The notes: generated from the sequence alone by a model not told the origin. Counted from the first letter of the stretch, positions 8,415-16,051 are shown. The stretch: 31,008 nt of DNA from Bacteroides sp. CAG:545 (GCA_000432515.1 HF996016.1:29895-60902); one strand, 5' to 3'. A program made the numbers and translations.

Positions 8415-9584
8415 TCAGTCTTCACCCTCTGGAGCATCCCGCTGCGCCAGAAGCGCCCTCAAGATACCCGAAACGCCCGTAGCGGAATTGCCGGTTATGT
8501 TCAGTCCCTTCTCCGCAGGATGGCCTATCGGATAATAAGCCACATCCTGAAGAAGCATTTCCGCATCCACGTAGTCGAAATCGATGTCCTTTATTTCTAT
8601 CAATGCCCCAGGCACTTCGCCGAAAAGCACATTGACCTGGCTCTGCTCTCCATAGGATTTCATGATCCCCGAGATATCAATATCCATACCACGGACACCG
8701 CCTCCCGTCATCATCGCCAATGCAGCAAAAAGGCCGCCCTCACCTACCGTAACGCCCGAAAGCACCACTCCGTCCTCCACGAATTCGCGCACCACCTCGT
8801 AGCAGTCCAGGAAATAGTCCGAATCAATGTCATCCGGCGCCTTGCCCCCCGATATGCCGCTCAGCCTGGACAGCAGCGAACCGCCAAGTCTGAACTTGCC
8901 CGTATCGAAAGGTATGTATATCAGCCAGTTGTCTTTTTCGCCGGACAGCACAGCCGGACAGCGGCGTCCTTCTCCGAGAGCCGGCGACTCCGTCTTGAAC
9001 GGAACCTCACAGAACGGCAGCGGGTTTTCAGGCTCCTCATCGTCCTCCTCCATCCGGGCACTTTCAGACACATTCACCGAAACTTTTACGGAACATCCGC
9101 CTGTACACTCCCTGAAGTCATACCCCGCCAGACGCACACCGAGCATATCCAGATAATCGCAGGCCGCCTCCACAGAGTAGTAGAACGCCGCCATACTTCC
9201 CACCGGAGCCATGTCCCATTCCCACAATATGCTTACCTCCAGATCTCCGGACCGGAAATGTCCTTCCCGCCAGATGACTTCCGTCAATGCCTTTGCTATC
9301 TCCGCGCACGTCATGCTGTCAGCACAGAAGGACGGAATCTTTCTGTTTTCCGACACATCCGGCAAACTGACAAGTATAAGATTTTCAGCAACTTGGAGTT
9401 CAGGCATCACTCCTGCAGGATCAGGGTCCACGGTCTCGTCCACCACAGGCTCCACCTTCAGAGCATCAGCATTCCGAGCGGACTTCCCCACCGCGTCATC
9501 CAAGATTTCACGCGGCGAAAGTTCCATCTTCACTCCGTCTATAACATATTCCGCATCCAGCACTGACTGCATAATCCTGTTCAT
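8415..9584 (-). CDS. Orphan PurL/PurM-like protein without the usual His-Asp; probably non-catalytic
   Basis: Not a standard annotated enzyme that I recognise, but residues about 120-380 follow the order of the second AIR-synthase-like repeat of PurL (phosphoribosylformylglycinamidine synthase). PVGSMAAFYYSVEAACDYLDM then LGVRLAGYDFRECTGGCSVKVSVNVS resembles the PurL helix plus LGVPVVSGNVSLYNE; NWLIYIPFDTGKFRLGGSLLSR resembles the DLIYLLG...LGGSEYL segment; VVLSGVTVGEGGLFAALAMM resembles LVSSAHDVSEGGLAVALAE; and VLFGEVPGALIEIKD resembles LFGESQGRVLV. The highly conserved His-Asp before the GG is Val-Thr here, and GGSEY is GGSLL, so enzymatic activity is doubtful. The first 75 residues match nothing I know. 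At 389 residues it is far shorter than PurL. It lies 35 bases after an AraC-type gene and 27 bases before PIN-PhoH. Homology is by eye only. Confidence 0.65.
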   Translation of the reverse strand: MNRIMQSVLDAEYVIDGVKMELSPREILDDAVGKSARNADALKVEPVVDETVDPDPAGVMPELQVAENLILVSLPDVSENRKIPSFCADSMTCAEIAKALTEVIWREGHFRSGDLEVSILWEWDMAPVGSMAAFYYSVEAACDYLDMLGVRLAGYDFRECTGGCSVKVSVNVSESARMEEDDEEPENPLPFCEVPFKTESPALGEGRRCPAVLSGEKDNWLIYIPFDTGKFRLGGSLLSRLSGISGGKAPDDIDSDYFLDCYEVVREFVEDGVVLSGVTVGEGGLFAALAMMTGGGVRGMDIDISGIMKSYGEQSQVNVLFGEVPGALIEIKDIDFDYVDAEMLLQDVAYYPIGHPAEKGLNITGNSATGVSGILRALLAQRDAPEGED

Positions 9585-9619
9585 AATATAATCCTGAAAT
9601 GGTTTGACAAATCCATGAA

Positions 9620-10816
9620 TTATTCTCCGTTTCTCACCTGAAACTCCGTAGGTGATTCGCCGGTAATTTTCTTGAACACCTTGGACATCGCGGACTGGTC
9701 TGCAAATCCTGTACGGACAGCGACATCCAGAAGCGAGGCCTGCTTTTCATTGACAAGGATCTTTTTCACCTCCCCGATCCTGAGGGTATTTATCCAGGCA
9801 TTGAAATTCAGATTCAGCGTATTGTTCAGATAATCCGACAGAAGCCTCTGGCTCACACCGATCTGAGAAGAGACTTTGGCCAATGTCAGATTCTCGCCAA
9901 GATACGGCGCCGGAGAAAGGTTCACCCAGAAGGACACCAGTTCCTCCACCTTCGGACGGGACGTGAACAGAGCCTGGGGAGTCTGGACCTCATTCGCGGA
10001 ATTTTCTTCTTTATTGTCAATGTTCTCTGCACCCATGACTCCCTGTTCATAATCATATGCCGGAGCGATTGCAGCAAACAACGGCCTGACATTCAGGAGT
10101 TTGATCGTGAAGAACACGAAATAGGCCGACACGACGCAGACCACGGCCGCATTGAAAAGAGCGGAGCGCATAAGCAGGTTGAGACAGCCTGAAACAAAGA
10201 AAAAGAAAAACGAATGATATATGAAAACGAGTTTTTTCGCATCAATGTTGTCCTTGCCCGAATAGTAGGCGTTTATGACATTGATATAACGTCTTACGCA
10301 TTTGATGAGGTATATTCCCAAAACCGTAAGTGTCATAATCGACGTTATGTGCAGGAACCATGTGGTGATTACCGCAAATCTCGTATCAAGAAAGGCTTCA
10401 TAGTAATGGCTGACATCAGGATTGTCGATTTTGAATGCCACGACTCCGCAAATATGCATCGCGGTAATCAGCACGGCCGGAGTCACCATGAGAAGGAGAT
10501 TCTTGAGAGTAGCCAGCGGAGATCTGAACAGAAGCAGTCCGACATAACCTCCGGCAAGCAGCTGGATGAATATGGTGACGGCGAAGACAAAAGAAGTCAG
10601 CACCACGATAGAACTGCCATGCATCAGGCAAACTATGGCCATAGTGTCAGTTATGACCCCGAGGAATATCACGCAGGCCATCAGGTGCCTTGCCTGGGAA
10701 AAGCCTTGCGCGTCCTTGTTGTATTCGTAACGCACGAACAGAAGGAACACTACCGACAACAGCAGCGCGATACAAGAGGCGACATTGACCAGTATATTCA
10801 GAAAATCCAGCGTCAT
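9620..10816 (-). CDS. Membrane-anchored AraC-family transcriptional regulator (intact paralogue)
   Basis: A 398-residue protein whose first 240 residues contain about seven hydrophobic segments, followed by a charged linker and a C-terminal AraC-type helix-turn-helix domain (about residues 295-398). The DNA-binding part shows LTLAKVSSQIGVSQRLLSDY for the first helix-turn-helix and LLDVAVRTGFADQSAMSKVF for the second, then the ending KKITGESPTEFQ typical of the family. The design, a membrane sensor fused directly to AraC, is common in Bacteroidota. The signal is unknown. It lies 15 bases after the stop of a closely similar paralogue on the same strand and 35 bases before the PurL-like gene, so the two regulators are probably made together and could control the downstream genes. 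Confidence 0.88.
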   Translation of the reverse strand: MTLDFLNILVNVASCIALLLSVVFLLFVRYEYNKDAQGFSQARHLMACVIFLGVITDTMAIVCLMHGSSIVVLTSFVFAVTIFIQLLAGGYVGLLLFRSPLATLKNLLLMVTPAVLITAMHICGVVAFKIDNPDVSHYYEAFLDTRFAVITTWFLHITSIMTLTVLGIYLIKCVRRYINVINAYYSGKDNIDAKKLVFIYHSFFFFFVSGCLNLLMRSALFNAAVVCVVSAYFVFFTIKLLNVRPLFAAIAPAYDYEQGVMGAENIDNKEENSANEVQTPQALFTSRPKVEELVSFWVNLSPAPYLGENLTLAKVSSQIGVSQRLLSDYLNNTLNLNFNAWINTLRIGEVKKILVNEKQASLLDVAVRTGFADQSAMSKVFKKITGESPTEFQVRNGE

Positions 10817-10824
10817 ACCATTCC

Positions 10825-10911
10825 CTATTTGTTACACTTCTCCGTGCGGAACTGTCCCGGAGCTACCCCATAGCATTTCTTGAATGCCTTGGCGAACGCT
10901 GCGAGGTCGGA
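10825..10911 (-). pseudogene. Out-of-frame remnant of the AraC C-terminus
   Basis: Twenty-eight codons in the second frame encode SDLAAFAKAFKKCYGV followed by APGQFRTEKCNK and a TAG stop at 10825-10827, eight bases before the next ATG. The lysine-rich AFKKCYGVAPGQFR is the standard ending of AraC-family domains, which shows that this was the original reading frame of the gene 10832-11968. Confidence 0.8.
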
Positions 10912-11968
10912 AAGGCAGTTTCGGATTCTCAAGCATCATCTCTGCAGCCTGTTCCAGTCTCAATGTATTTATCCACGTATTGAAATTCACCTCATAGACA
11001 TTGTTCAGATAATCCGAAAGGACTCTCGGAGAGATCTTCATTTCCGCAGAAACGGATGCGACAGTAATGCCGCGCTTCAGATAAGGCTTGTCCTGCCTCG
11101 AGGTCCAGCAAGATACAGCATCGTCAATCGACATTGACTCAGACACTTCCGGCTGCTCGGGCAAAACTGGTTCCGACTGCTCTTCCACCGGTCTCTGCTG
11201 TTCGTAGGCGAATGCCGGAGAAACCAGTGAAAAAAGCCTCTGGAGGTTCACCAGTGCCACGGCAAAGACGACAAAGAACACGGATGCGACTATGACCGAG
11301 CCCACTACGACCGGTCTTGAAAATGACAGCAGGTTTATCAATGACAATATGCCGTACAGGAAGAATGCCAGCACTACGGAGTCGAGCCTCTTGCCGGACA
11401 GTTCCGGATATTCGGCATAGTAGTTCTCCAGTGTCCTGTTATACTTTTTCACAGCCCTGAGCAGAATCACGGCGAGACAGGTTATCACGACGAGAATCAC
11501 CATGTACATCAGCATTGACACGACCATCGAATAGGTCGTATTCACATAACTGATATAGGACGGGATGTCGAACACGAGGCCGTATTCCACCAGATAACCC
11601 ACGCCGTGGCACAGCGTCAGAACCACTACAGGCCAAATGAATATGTACATCAGATGCTTGGACATATACGGACTGCGGAACAGCATCAGCAGCGAAGTCG
11701 TGGCCATGAACACCTGGAAATAGAAGACCAGCGGCGCCAAAAAGGTATTGATGCACAGATAACTGTAGTCCTTGGAGAGGAAATACAGAAATATGAAACT
11801 GAGAATCGTGTCCAGAAAAGCTGCCAATGCGACAAAGGCCTTGACTTTCATGTAGCCTTTGGACTGTTCAGAATTTCCGTTATCGACAAAGACCAGCAAC
11901 GCCCCGGTCACAAGACACAAGACACCGCTGCCCAAATAAGTCAGAATTTCTATAAACCTCAGCCCCAT
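10832..11968 (-). CDS. Membrane-anchored AraC-family regulator, C-terminus damaged by deletion and frameshift
   Basis: Paralogue of the next gene with the same plan: about seven membrane segments (residues 1-240), a linker, and an AraC-type DNA-binding domain. I take the ATG at 11968; an in-frame TTG two codons upstream is less likely. The first helix-turn-helix is intact (ITVASVSAEMKISPRVLSDY, then NVYEVNFNTWINTLRLEQAAE). After ENPKLP the frame reads FRPRSVRQGIQEMLWGSSGT, which is unlike the family. In the alternative frame the same DNA encodes SDLAAFAKAFKKCYGV and APGQFR up to a TAG at 10825, a proper AraC ending but about nine residues short compared with the paralogue, missing the GF-containing turn. 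The gene therefore carries a frame change plus a deletion in the second recognition helix and may be a non-binding or weakened regulator, or a pseudogene; a sequencing error alone would not explain the deletion. Confidence 0.85.
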   Translation of the reverse strand: MGLRFIEILTYLGSGVLCLVTGALLVFVDNGNSEQSKGYMKVKAFVALAAFLDTILSFIFLYFLSKDYSYLCINTFLAPLVFYFQVFMATTSLLMLFRSPYMSKHLMYIFIWPVVVLTLCHGVGYLVEYGLVFDIPSYISYVNTTYSMVVSMLMYMVILVVITCLAVILLRAVKKYNRTLENYYAEYPELSGKRLDSVVLAFFLYGILSLINLLSFSRPVVVGSVIVASVFFVVFAVALVNLQRLFSLVSPAFAYEQQRPVEEQSEPVLPEQPEVSESMSIDDAVSCWTSRQDKPYLKRGITVASVSAEMKISPRVLSDYLNNVYEVNFNTWINTLRLEQAAEMMLENPKLPFRPRSVRQGIQEMLWGSSGTVPHGEV

Positions 11969-12032
11969 AGTCAATCATATTCAAACCGCCGCCACGAACG
12001 ATTCTGTCTGCCGGAAATGACGGCAATTCTTA

Positions 12033-12053
12033 CAAATGTAATAAAAACATTTG
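12033..12053 (-). promoter_or_regulatory. Candidate promoter/operator of the AraC-phoH operon
   Basis: The minus strand of 12033-12040 reads TACATTTG, an exact -7 box (TAnnTTTG), about 65 bases before the first AraC ATG. The same bases form one arm of a perfect seven-base inverted repeat CAAATGT (12033-12039) / ACATTTG (12047-12053), which could be an operator overlapping the promoter. No convincing -33 box is present. Confidence 0.4.
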
Positions 12054-12091
12054 AAAAACCGGCCTGCAGAACACCACTTTCTACAGACCGG
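12054..12091 (-). terminator. Terminator of the beta-propeller lipoprotein gene
   Basis: On the minus strand CCGGTCTGTAGA pairs with TCTGCAGGCCGG across a nine-base loop, twelve pairs with two G-U wobbles, and is followed directly by TTTTT (12054-12058). It starts 22 bases after the stop codon of the gene ending at 12114. Confidence 0.9.
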
Positions 12092-12113
12092 ACAAACCAA
12101 ATTACGATAAAAT

Positions 12114-13292
12114 CTACTTCACTATTGCAAATGGGGATTTGGCATCACCGGTCCAGCGATACAGACGTGCAGTACAGCTGTGTGTACCGGTTTCCTTGTC
12201 CTTTTTGTTTTCTGAAATGTACCAGTATCCGTTGCCCATAGGGAAGAGTCCCGTAGAGCCCCACTTGAAACGCCAGCCGTGAATGCCGGTCGCCTCATCA
12301 CATTGGCCCATAGAGTCATCAAGTTTCAGCTGACGCTCCTTTTTCTTCCAGTACGGAACGCCCTCCAGAGCAGCCTTGGACGGCTTCTGGTCAATGCTGA
12401 ACGCATACAGGTCATAGTTGGGGTACTGAGGCTTCTTGCCTTTATAGACGGCCATGAAGAAGTCGCCTGTATTCTCGTCATACGCAAGATTCTGCACGCC
12501 CCAGTTGGTATTTCCGGTATATATGAAATACTTGTTCAGCGGCTTGGCAGGTCCGTCGGTATGCACGGTGCCGAAAACCACGTTCCTGGCATTGCGCGAG
12601 AGGGACTTGAGGTCGTACTGAAGAATGACCTGATGGTCATTGTCATTCCTGTTCACATCGCCGTACACGCCGTAAGCCACATACAGATAGAGTTTCCTCG
12701 CTGAGGACAGTGACTTGTTCTTGGCGCCGATTGCCGGCGCTATGGTAACTCCGTCGATTCCGGAGCAGGCAAAACGGTGGTCCAATGTCGTGTCTGCAAC
12801 ATTGACCTTGGCTGCATAGTCGGCGCAAGCCTCCTTCACGCACACAGTCCTGAGCACATCGCCCGTTTCCGGGTCAGCGCCCAGCGTGGTGAGCTTGTCA
12901 ACGTCGATGATGGCGATATAGAACACCGACTCGGTAACCACATCTACGCCCAATGTCCTGGCGATGCCCTGGCCTATCTGATCGTCCTTGCATTCGAGTG
13001 ACGCATAAACCTTGCGGCCTACCGGGTCGAATGTCATCGCGCCGAGATGCCCCTGTATCCTGTCAATGGAGCCGAGAATGTTCCCCTGCATATCGACTTT
13101 CACGAATCTGCTCGTGAATGACATGTACATACAGTTCTTCTCTTCATCGTATGCAATGCCCTGCACGTGCTGGGCCTGCTGCCCCACATGTACTTCGCGA
13201 GGGAGATCGGTCTTAGGGGCTTTCTCCGACTTGCAGCCGGTCATGCTGAACACGGCCGCCACGGACAAAAGTATGTATGCGTATCTTTTCAT
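12114..13292 (-). CDS. Lipoprotein, beta-propeller-like, unknown function
   Basis: A 392-residue protein from the ATG at 13292, chosen because it starts a clean lipoprotein signal MKRYAYILLSVAAVFSMTGC; an upstream ATG at 13316 would add eight polar residues. After the Cys come repeated units such as HVQGIAYDEEKNCMYMSF, HLGAMTFDPVGRKVYAS and NWGVQNLAYDENTGDFFMAV, each a strand pair with a buried aromatic and a D-x-x-x-G/N turn, which suggests a YVTN/NHL-like beta-propeller. No catalytic motif is visible. It probably sits in the periplasm or on the cell surface. It is divergent from the GatD/AlsE-like operon, sharing a 152-base promoter region, and followed by its own terminator. It could bind or process the sugar used by that operon, which is inference from context only. 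Confidence 0.8.
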   Translation of the reverse strand: MKRYAYILLSVAAVFSMTGCKSEKAPKTDLPREVHVGQQAQHVQGIAYDEEKNCMYMSFTSRFVKVDMQGNILGSIDRIQGHLGAMTFDPVGRKVYASLECKDDQIGQGIARTLGVDVVTESVFYIAIIDVDKLTTLGADPETGDVLRTVCVKEACADYAAKVNVADTTLDHRFACSGIDGVTIAPAIGAKNKSLSSARKLYLYVAYGVYGDVNRNDNDHQVILQYDLKSLSRNARNVVFGTVHTDGPAKPLNKYFIYTGNTNWGVQNLAYDENTGDFFMAVYKGKKPQYPNYDLYAFSIDQKPSKAALEGVPYWKKKERQLKLDDSMGQCDEATGIHGWRFKWGSTGLFPMGNGYWYISENKKDKETGTHSCTARLYRWTGDAKSPFAIVK

Positions 13293-13317
13293 ATCGTCTA
13301 TAATTTCATTTGACACA

Positions 13318-13325
13318 CAAATATA
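13318..13325 (-). promoter_or_regulatory. Promoter -7 box of the beta-propeller lipoprotein gene
   Basis: The minus strand reads TATATTTG, matching TAnnTTTG, about 26 bases upstream of the ATG at 13292. At the -33 position only a weak TGTG is present. Confidence 0.55.
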
Positions 13326-13355
13326 GTTAAAAAATTTTCATATCACACATTTTTG

Positions 13356-13370
13356 AAGCAAAAATTGCTT
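13356..13370. promoter_or_regulatory. Palindrome in the divergent promoter region
   Basis: AAGCAA-AAA-TTGCTT is a perfect inverted repeat lying between the two divergent promoters, just upstream of the plus-strand -33 box. Its position fits an operator for a shared regulator, but no regulator is identified. Confidence 0.4.
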
Positions 13371-13376
13371 TCATTT

Positions 13377-13407
13377 TTTGACTTTTCGGATTTTATGGAT
13401 ATTTTTG
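13377..13407 (+). promoter_or_regulatory. Bacteroidota-type promoter of the GatD/AlsE-like operon
   Basis: TTTG (13377-13380), exactly 19 bases, then TATTTTTG (13400-13407): a full match to the -33/-7 consensus of the Bacteroidota primary sigma factor. The predicted start lies about 30 bases before the ATG at 13445. Confidence 0.85.
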
Positions 13408-13444
13408 TGGTACAAAATAAAACAACACTCTAAAACAGCTTCTG

Positions 13445-14473
13445 ATGAAAGCATTGAATCTTCACGCCGTGGGCGACCTCAGATACGAGGACGTCCCGAC
13501 TCCAGTGAGAGAACCGGGCGAAGTGCTTATGAAAGTGCACGCGTGCGGTATCTGCGGAAGTGACATTCCGCGTATATTCAAGAAAGGCACATACCATTTT
13601 CCGACCATTCCGGGGCACGAGTTCGCGGGCGAAATCATCGACGCGGACGACAAGAGCCTCGTAGGCAAGAAGGCGGCAGTATTTCCGCTGATTCCTTGCG
13701 GACACTGTGCCGCCTGCCAGACCGGAGAGTATGCGCATTGCAGCCATTATGATTATTATGGTTCCAGGAGAGACGGCGGATTTGCGGAATACATCGCCGT
13801 AAAAGAATGGAATCTCGTATTTTTCGATGACAGAGTCTCTTACGAGGAGGCAGCCATGTGCGAACCGGCTGCCGTAGCCCTGCATTCCGTAGGCCAGGGA
13901 AATGTCCGTATCGGGGATACCGTGGCCATCTTCGGAGCCGGGCCGATAGGCATAATGCTGGGTTTGTGGTCACGTACGGCAGGCGCCGCCAAAGTCATCC
14001 TGTGTGACATTGACCAGACCAAGACTGATTTTGCGAATTCTCTCGGATTCACGGCCGTCAATTCCAGGAACATTGACCCGGTCGAGTTCATCCGCGAGCA
14101 GACAGGCGGCAAGGGCGCTGACGTCTGCATCGAAGGAGCGGGCGTTTCGCAGACATTCGAGCAGGCGCTCAGGTCTGTCAAGGCGAAGGGCCACGTCGTA
14201 TGTATGGGCAACCCGGCAGGAGACATGACATTGACACAGAACGGCTACTGGGAGATTCTCCGCAAGGAGCTGACTGTCAGGGGCACATGGAACAGTCTGT
14301 ACAATGACGCGAAGAACGACTGGCGCACCACCATGGAGGCGATCGCGTCCCACCGTATCGACGTGAGGCCGCTGATTTCCCACAAGTTCCATCTGAGCGA
14401 GTCAGAGCAGGCCTTCGGCGTAATCCTCGGCCGCAAGGAATTTTTCAATAAGGTTATGTTTGTCAATGAATAG
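13445..14473 (+). CDS. Zinc-dependent sugar-alcohol (phosphate) dehydrogenase, GatD-like
   Basis: A 342-residue medium-chain dehydrogenase closest, by eye, to galactitol-1-phosphate 5-dehydrogenase (GatD), which oxidises galactitol 1-phosphate to tagatose 6-phosphate with NAD+. Catalytic zinc ligands are seen in CGICGSDIPRIFKKG (Cys about residue 37) and GHEFAGE (His-Glu about 59). The structural zinc site is PCGHCAACQTGEYAHC, followed by the GatD-like YDYYGSRRDGGFAEYI. The Rossmann motif is VAIFGAGPIGIMLG near residue 163, with CDID as the probable cofactor-selecting acidic end. Length is normal. The ATG at 13445 fits the promoter. It ends eight bases before the epimerase gene, so they form an operon. 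Other polyol or polyol-phosphate substrates are possible, since no phosphotransferase genes are present. Confidence 0.88.
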   Translation: MKALNLHAVGDLRYEDVPTPVREPGEVLMKVHACGICGSDIPRIFKKGTYHFPTIPGHEFAGEIIDADDKSLVGKKAAVFPLIPCGHCAACQTGEYAHCSHYDYYGSRRDGGFAEYIAVKEWNLVFFDDRVSYEEAAMCEPAAVALHSVGQGNVRIGDTVAIFGAGPIGIMLGLWSRTAGAAKVILCDIDQTKTDFANSLGFTAVNSRNIDPVEFIREQTGGKGADVCIEGAGVSQTFEQALRSVKAKGHVVCMGNPAGDMTLTQNGYWEILRKELTVRGTWNSLYNDAKNDWRTTMEAIASHRIDVRPLISHKFHLSESEQAFGVILGRKEFFNKVMFVNE

Positions 14474-14481
14474 GTAACGTC

Positions 14482-15156
14482 ATGAGTCACAAGAGATTTA
14501 TTTCAGTTTCGGTGATGTGCTCCGACCTTATGGCATTGGGGAAAGACATCGCGGACCTGCAGAAATACGGGACAGATATGCTGCACGTGGACATCATGGA
14601 TGCGCATTTCGTTCCCAACCTCACTTTCGGCCCGGATTTCATAAAGGCCATGCAGAGGACTACTGATATGCCTCTGGACATTCACCTGATGGTGGAAGAC
14701 CCGGAGCTGATACTGGGAAGGTTCGACATCAGGAAGGGCGACATCGTTTCTTCTCACGTGGAGCTCACTCTGGATTTCAAGGAACTGAGCAATAAAGTTC
14801 ACGAGAAAGGCGGACTTTTCGGCCTGGCAGTGAACCCTGAGACAGAGATTGAGAAACTTGAGACGTACCTGCCTTACCTTGACACCGTAACTCTTATGCT
14901 TGTGCATCCCGGCTACGCGGGGGCCAAGATGGTGGACGGCATAATGAACAAGGTGGCGCAGACCAGGAAATATCTTGACAGCAAGGGATACCGGAACATT
15001 CTGATAAGCGTGGACGGCAGCGTCAGCAAGGAACGCGCCCACGCTATGGCCGAGATGGGTGCGGACATTTTCGTCGGCGGCACCGCAGGCATATACAGAA
15101 AAGGGATGGACCTTAGTCAGACCATCCCTGAAATGCGCGAGGCTATAGATTTCTAA
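14482..15156 (+). CDS. Ketose-phosphate 3-epimerase (AlsE/Rpe-like)
   Basis: A 224-residue TIM-barrel protein of the ribulose-phosphate 3-epimerase family. Metal and catalytic residues are visible in order: LHVDIMDAHFVPNLTFGP (His and Asp), DIHLMVEDPE (His), VHPGYAGAK, and VDGSVS (Asp), with GTAGIY near the end. Classic Rpe has MDGxFVPN and VDGGV; MDAHFVPN and VDGS are closer to D-allulose-6-phosphate 3-epimerase (AlsE), so a hexulose phosphate may be the substrate rather than ribulose 5-phosphate. Together with the upstream GatD-like dehydrogenase it would turn a polyol phosphate into a ketose phosphate and then invert C3, feeding central metabolism. No terminator is visible in the 25 bases before the convergent phosphodiesterase gene. 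Confidence 0.88.
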   Translation: MSHKRFISVSVMCSDLMALGKDIADLQKYGTDMLHVDIMDAHFVPNLTFGPDFIKAMQRTTDMPLDIHLMVEDPELILGRFDIRKGDIVSSHVELTLDFKELSNKVHEKGGLFGLAVNPETEIEKLETYLPYLDTVTLMLVHPGYAGAKMVDGIMNKVAQTRKYLDSKGYRNILISVDGSVSKERAHAMAEMGADIFVGGTAGIYRKGMDLSQTIPEMREAIDF

Positions 15157-15159
15157 ATT

Positions 15160-15192
15160 CTATTTATATCCTATTTATATCTTATTTGTATC
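15160..15192. repeat. Three tandem 11-base units at the end of the phosphodiesterase gene
   Basis: CTATTTATATC occurs at 15160-15170 and 15171-15181, and TTATTTGTATC (two differences) at 15182-15192. The third unit contains the last codons and stop of the minus-strand phosphodiesterase gene; the other two fill the convergent gap. Confidence 0.8.
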
Positions 15193-16006
15193 TTACGAAC
15201 GGAGCTTTTTCATCGAGGAATTTCTTTACCTCAATGGCTCTGTCGCAACATAAGAATTCTGCGCCGAGATAGACTCCGAGCATGATGTCTTCTGGAGTTC
15301 TGGACGGCCACAGAGACACGTACAGACCCGCTTCTTTGGCTTTTCTTACCATCGAGCGGGTTGTTCCGTTCATCTGGCAGCCGATACGCCTGATACCCAT
15401 TGCCTCCGCCATCTGGATAGTCTCGTCACAGACAGGCTTGCTGAAGATAATCAGAAGGTCAGCATCAGGATGAAGCCTTTTCATCATATTCAGCGCTCTG
15501 CGGTCGCTTGATGTGAACAGATAGGTTGAGTGCTCAGGTTTCTTGGCCATGACCGTCTTGTAGAGTTTGTCGCAATACTCTCTGAGCCTGTCTTCCGGAT
15601 AGCTTGACTCCGGCTTGGTCTTCATCTCGAATTCCACATACACGCCATCTTTGTCCGCGAGGAAATCCACCAGTTCATCGAGGAACAGAATCTTGTTTCC
15701 CTGGAATGTGGTAAGTTTCTGGATATCCTCCGTGTTCATAGACTCCACTGTATTCGTGCAGTCGGTAAGTCTGGCGAAAGTCTCGTCGTGGTTTACTACC
15801 AGTCTCCCGTCCTTGGCCATACGGATATCTGTTTCAAAGCCTCTGATACCGAGATCGTAACAGGCCTTGAAGGCAGGAAGCGTGTTCTCGTCGAACTCGA
15901 AACGGCTTGCCCTGTGAGCGAAGAACTGCACTGTCTGGCTCTGGGCCATTGCTGTCAATGACATAGCCGCGGCTGCCAATGACATGATCAATTTGTTAAA
16001 TTTCAT
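15182..16006 (-). CDS. Secreted glycerophosphodiester phosphodiesterase family protein
   Basis: A 274-residue protein with a standard signal peptide (MKFNKLIMSLAAAAMSLTAM, cleavage probably after AMA near residue 22). It belongs to the GDPD family, metal-dependent enzymes that hydrolyse glycerophosphodiesters to glycerol 3-phosphate and an alcohol. Catalytic marks are FFAHRASRF (His; the usual HRG is HRA), DENTLPAFKACYDLGIRGFETDI (Glu and Asp), and VVNHDETFARLT (His). YVEFEMKTKP supplies the later Glu. It has a free periplasmic form rather than a lipoprotein signal. It is the last gene of the SusC operon, 45 bases after the second phosphoesterase. The specific diester is unknown; the family also includes enzymes acting on lysophospholipids or wall polymers. 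Confidence 0.9.
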   Translation of the reverse strand: MKFNKLIMSLAAAAMSLTAMAQSQTVQFFAHRASRFEFDENTLPAFKACYDLGIRGFETDIRMAKDGRLVVNHDETFARLTDCTNTVESMNTEDIQKLTTFQGNKILFLDELVDFLADKDGVYVEFEMKTKPESSYPEDRLREYCDKLYKTVMAKKPEHSTYLFTSSDRRALNMMKRLHPDADLLIIFSKPVCDETIQMAEAMGIRRIGCQMNGTTRSMVRKAKEAGLYVSLWPSRTPEDIMLGVYLGAEFLCCDRAIEVKKFLDEKAPFVRYK

Positions 16007-16051
16007 ACGTTCTATGTTTTGTGTTCAGTAATCTAAAGTAATGCAAGACCG

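Noticed and set aside
7068..9566. An 832-codon open frame on the plus strand opposite the PIN-PhoH and PurL-like genes
   Set aside because: Both opposite-strand genes have recognisable families and intact motifs, and this frame crosses their boundary. Its product is rich in His, Arg and Leu without any motif, as expected for an antisense shadow.
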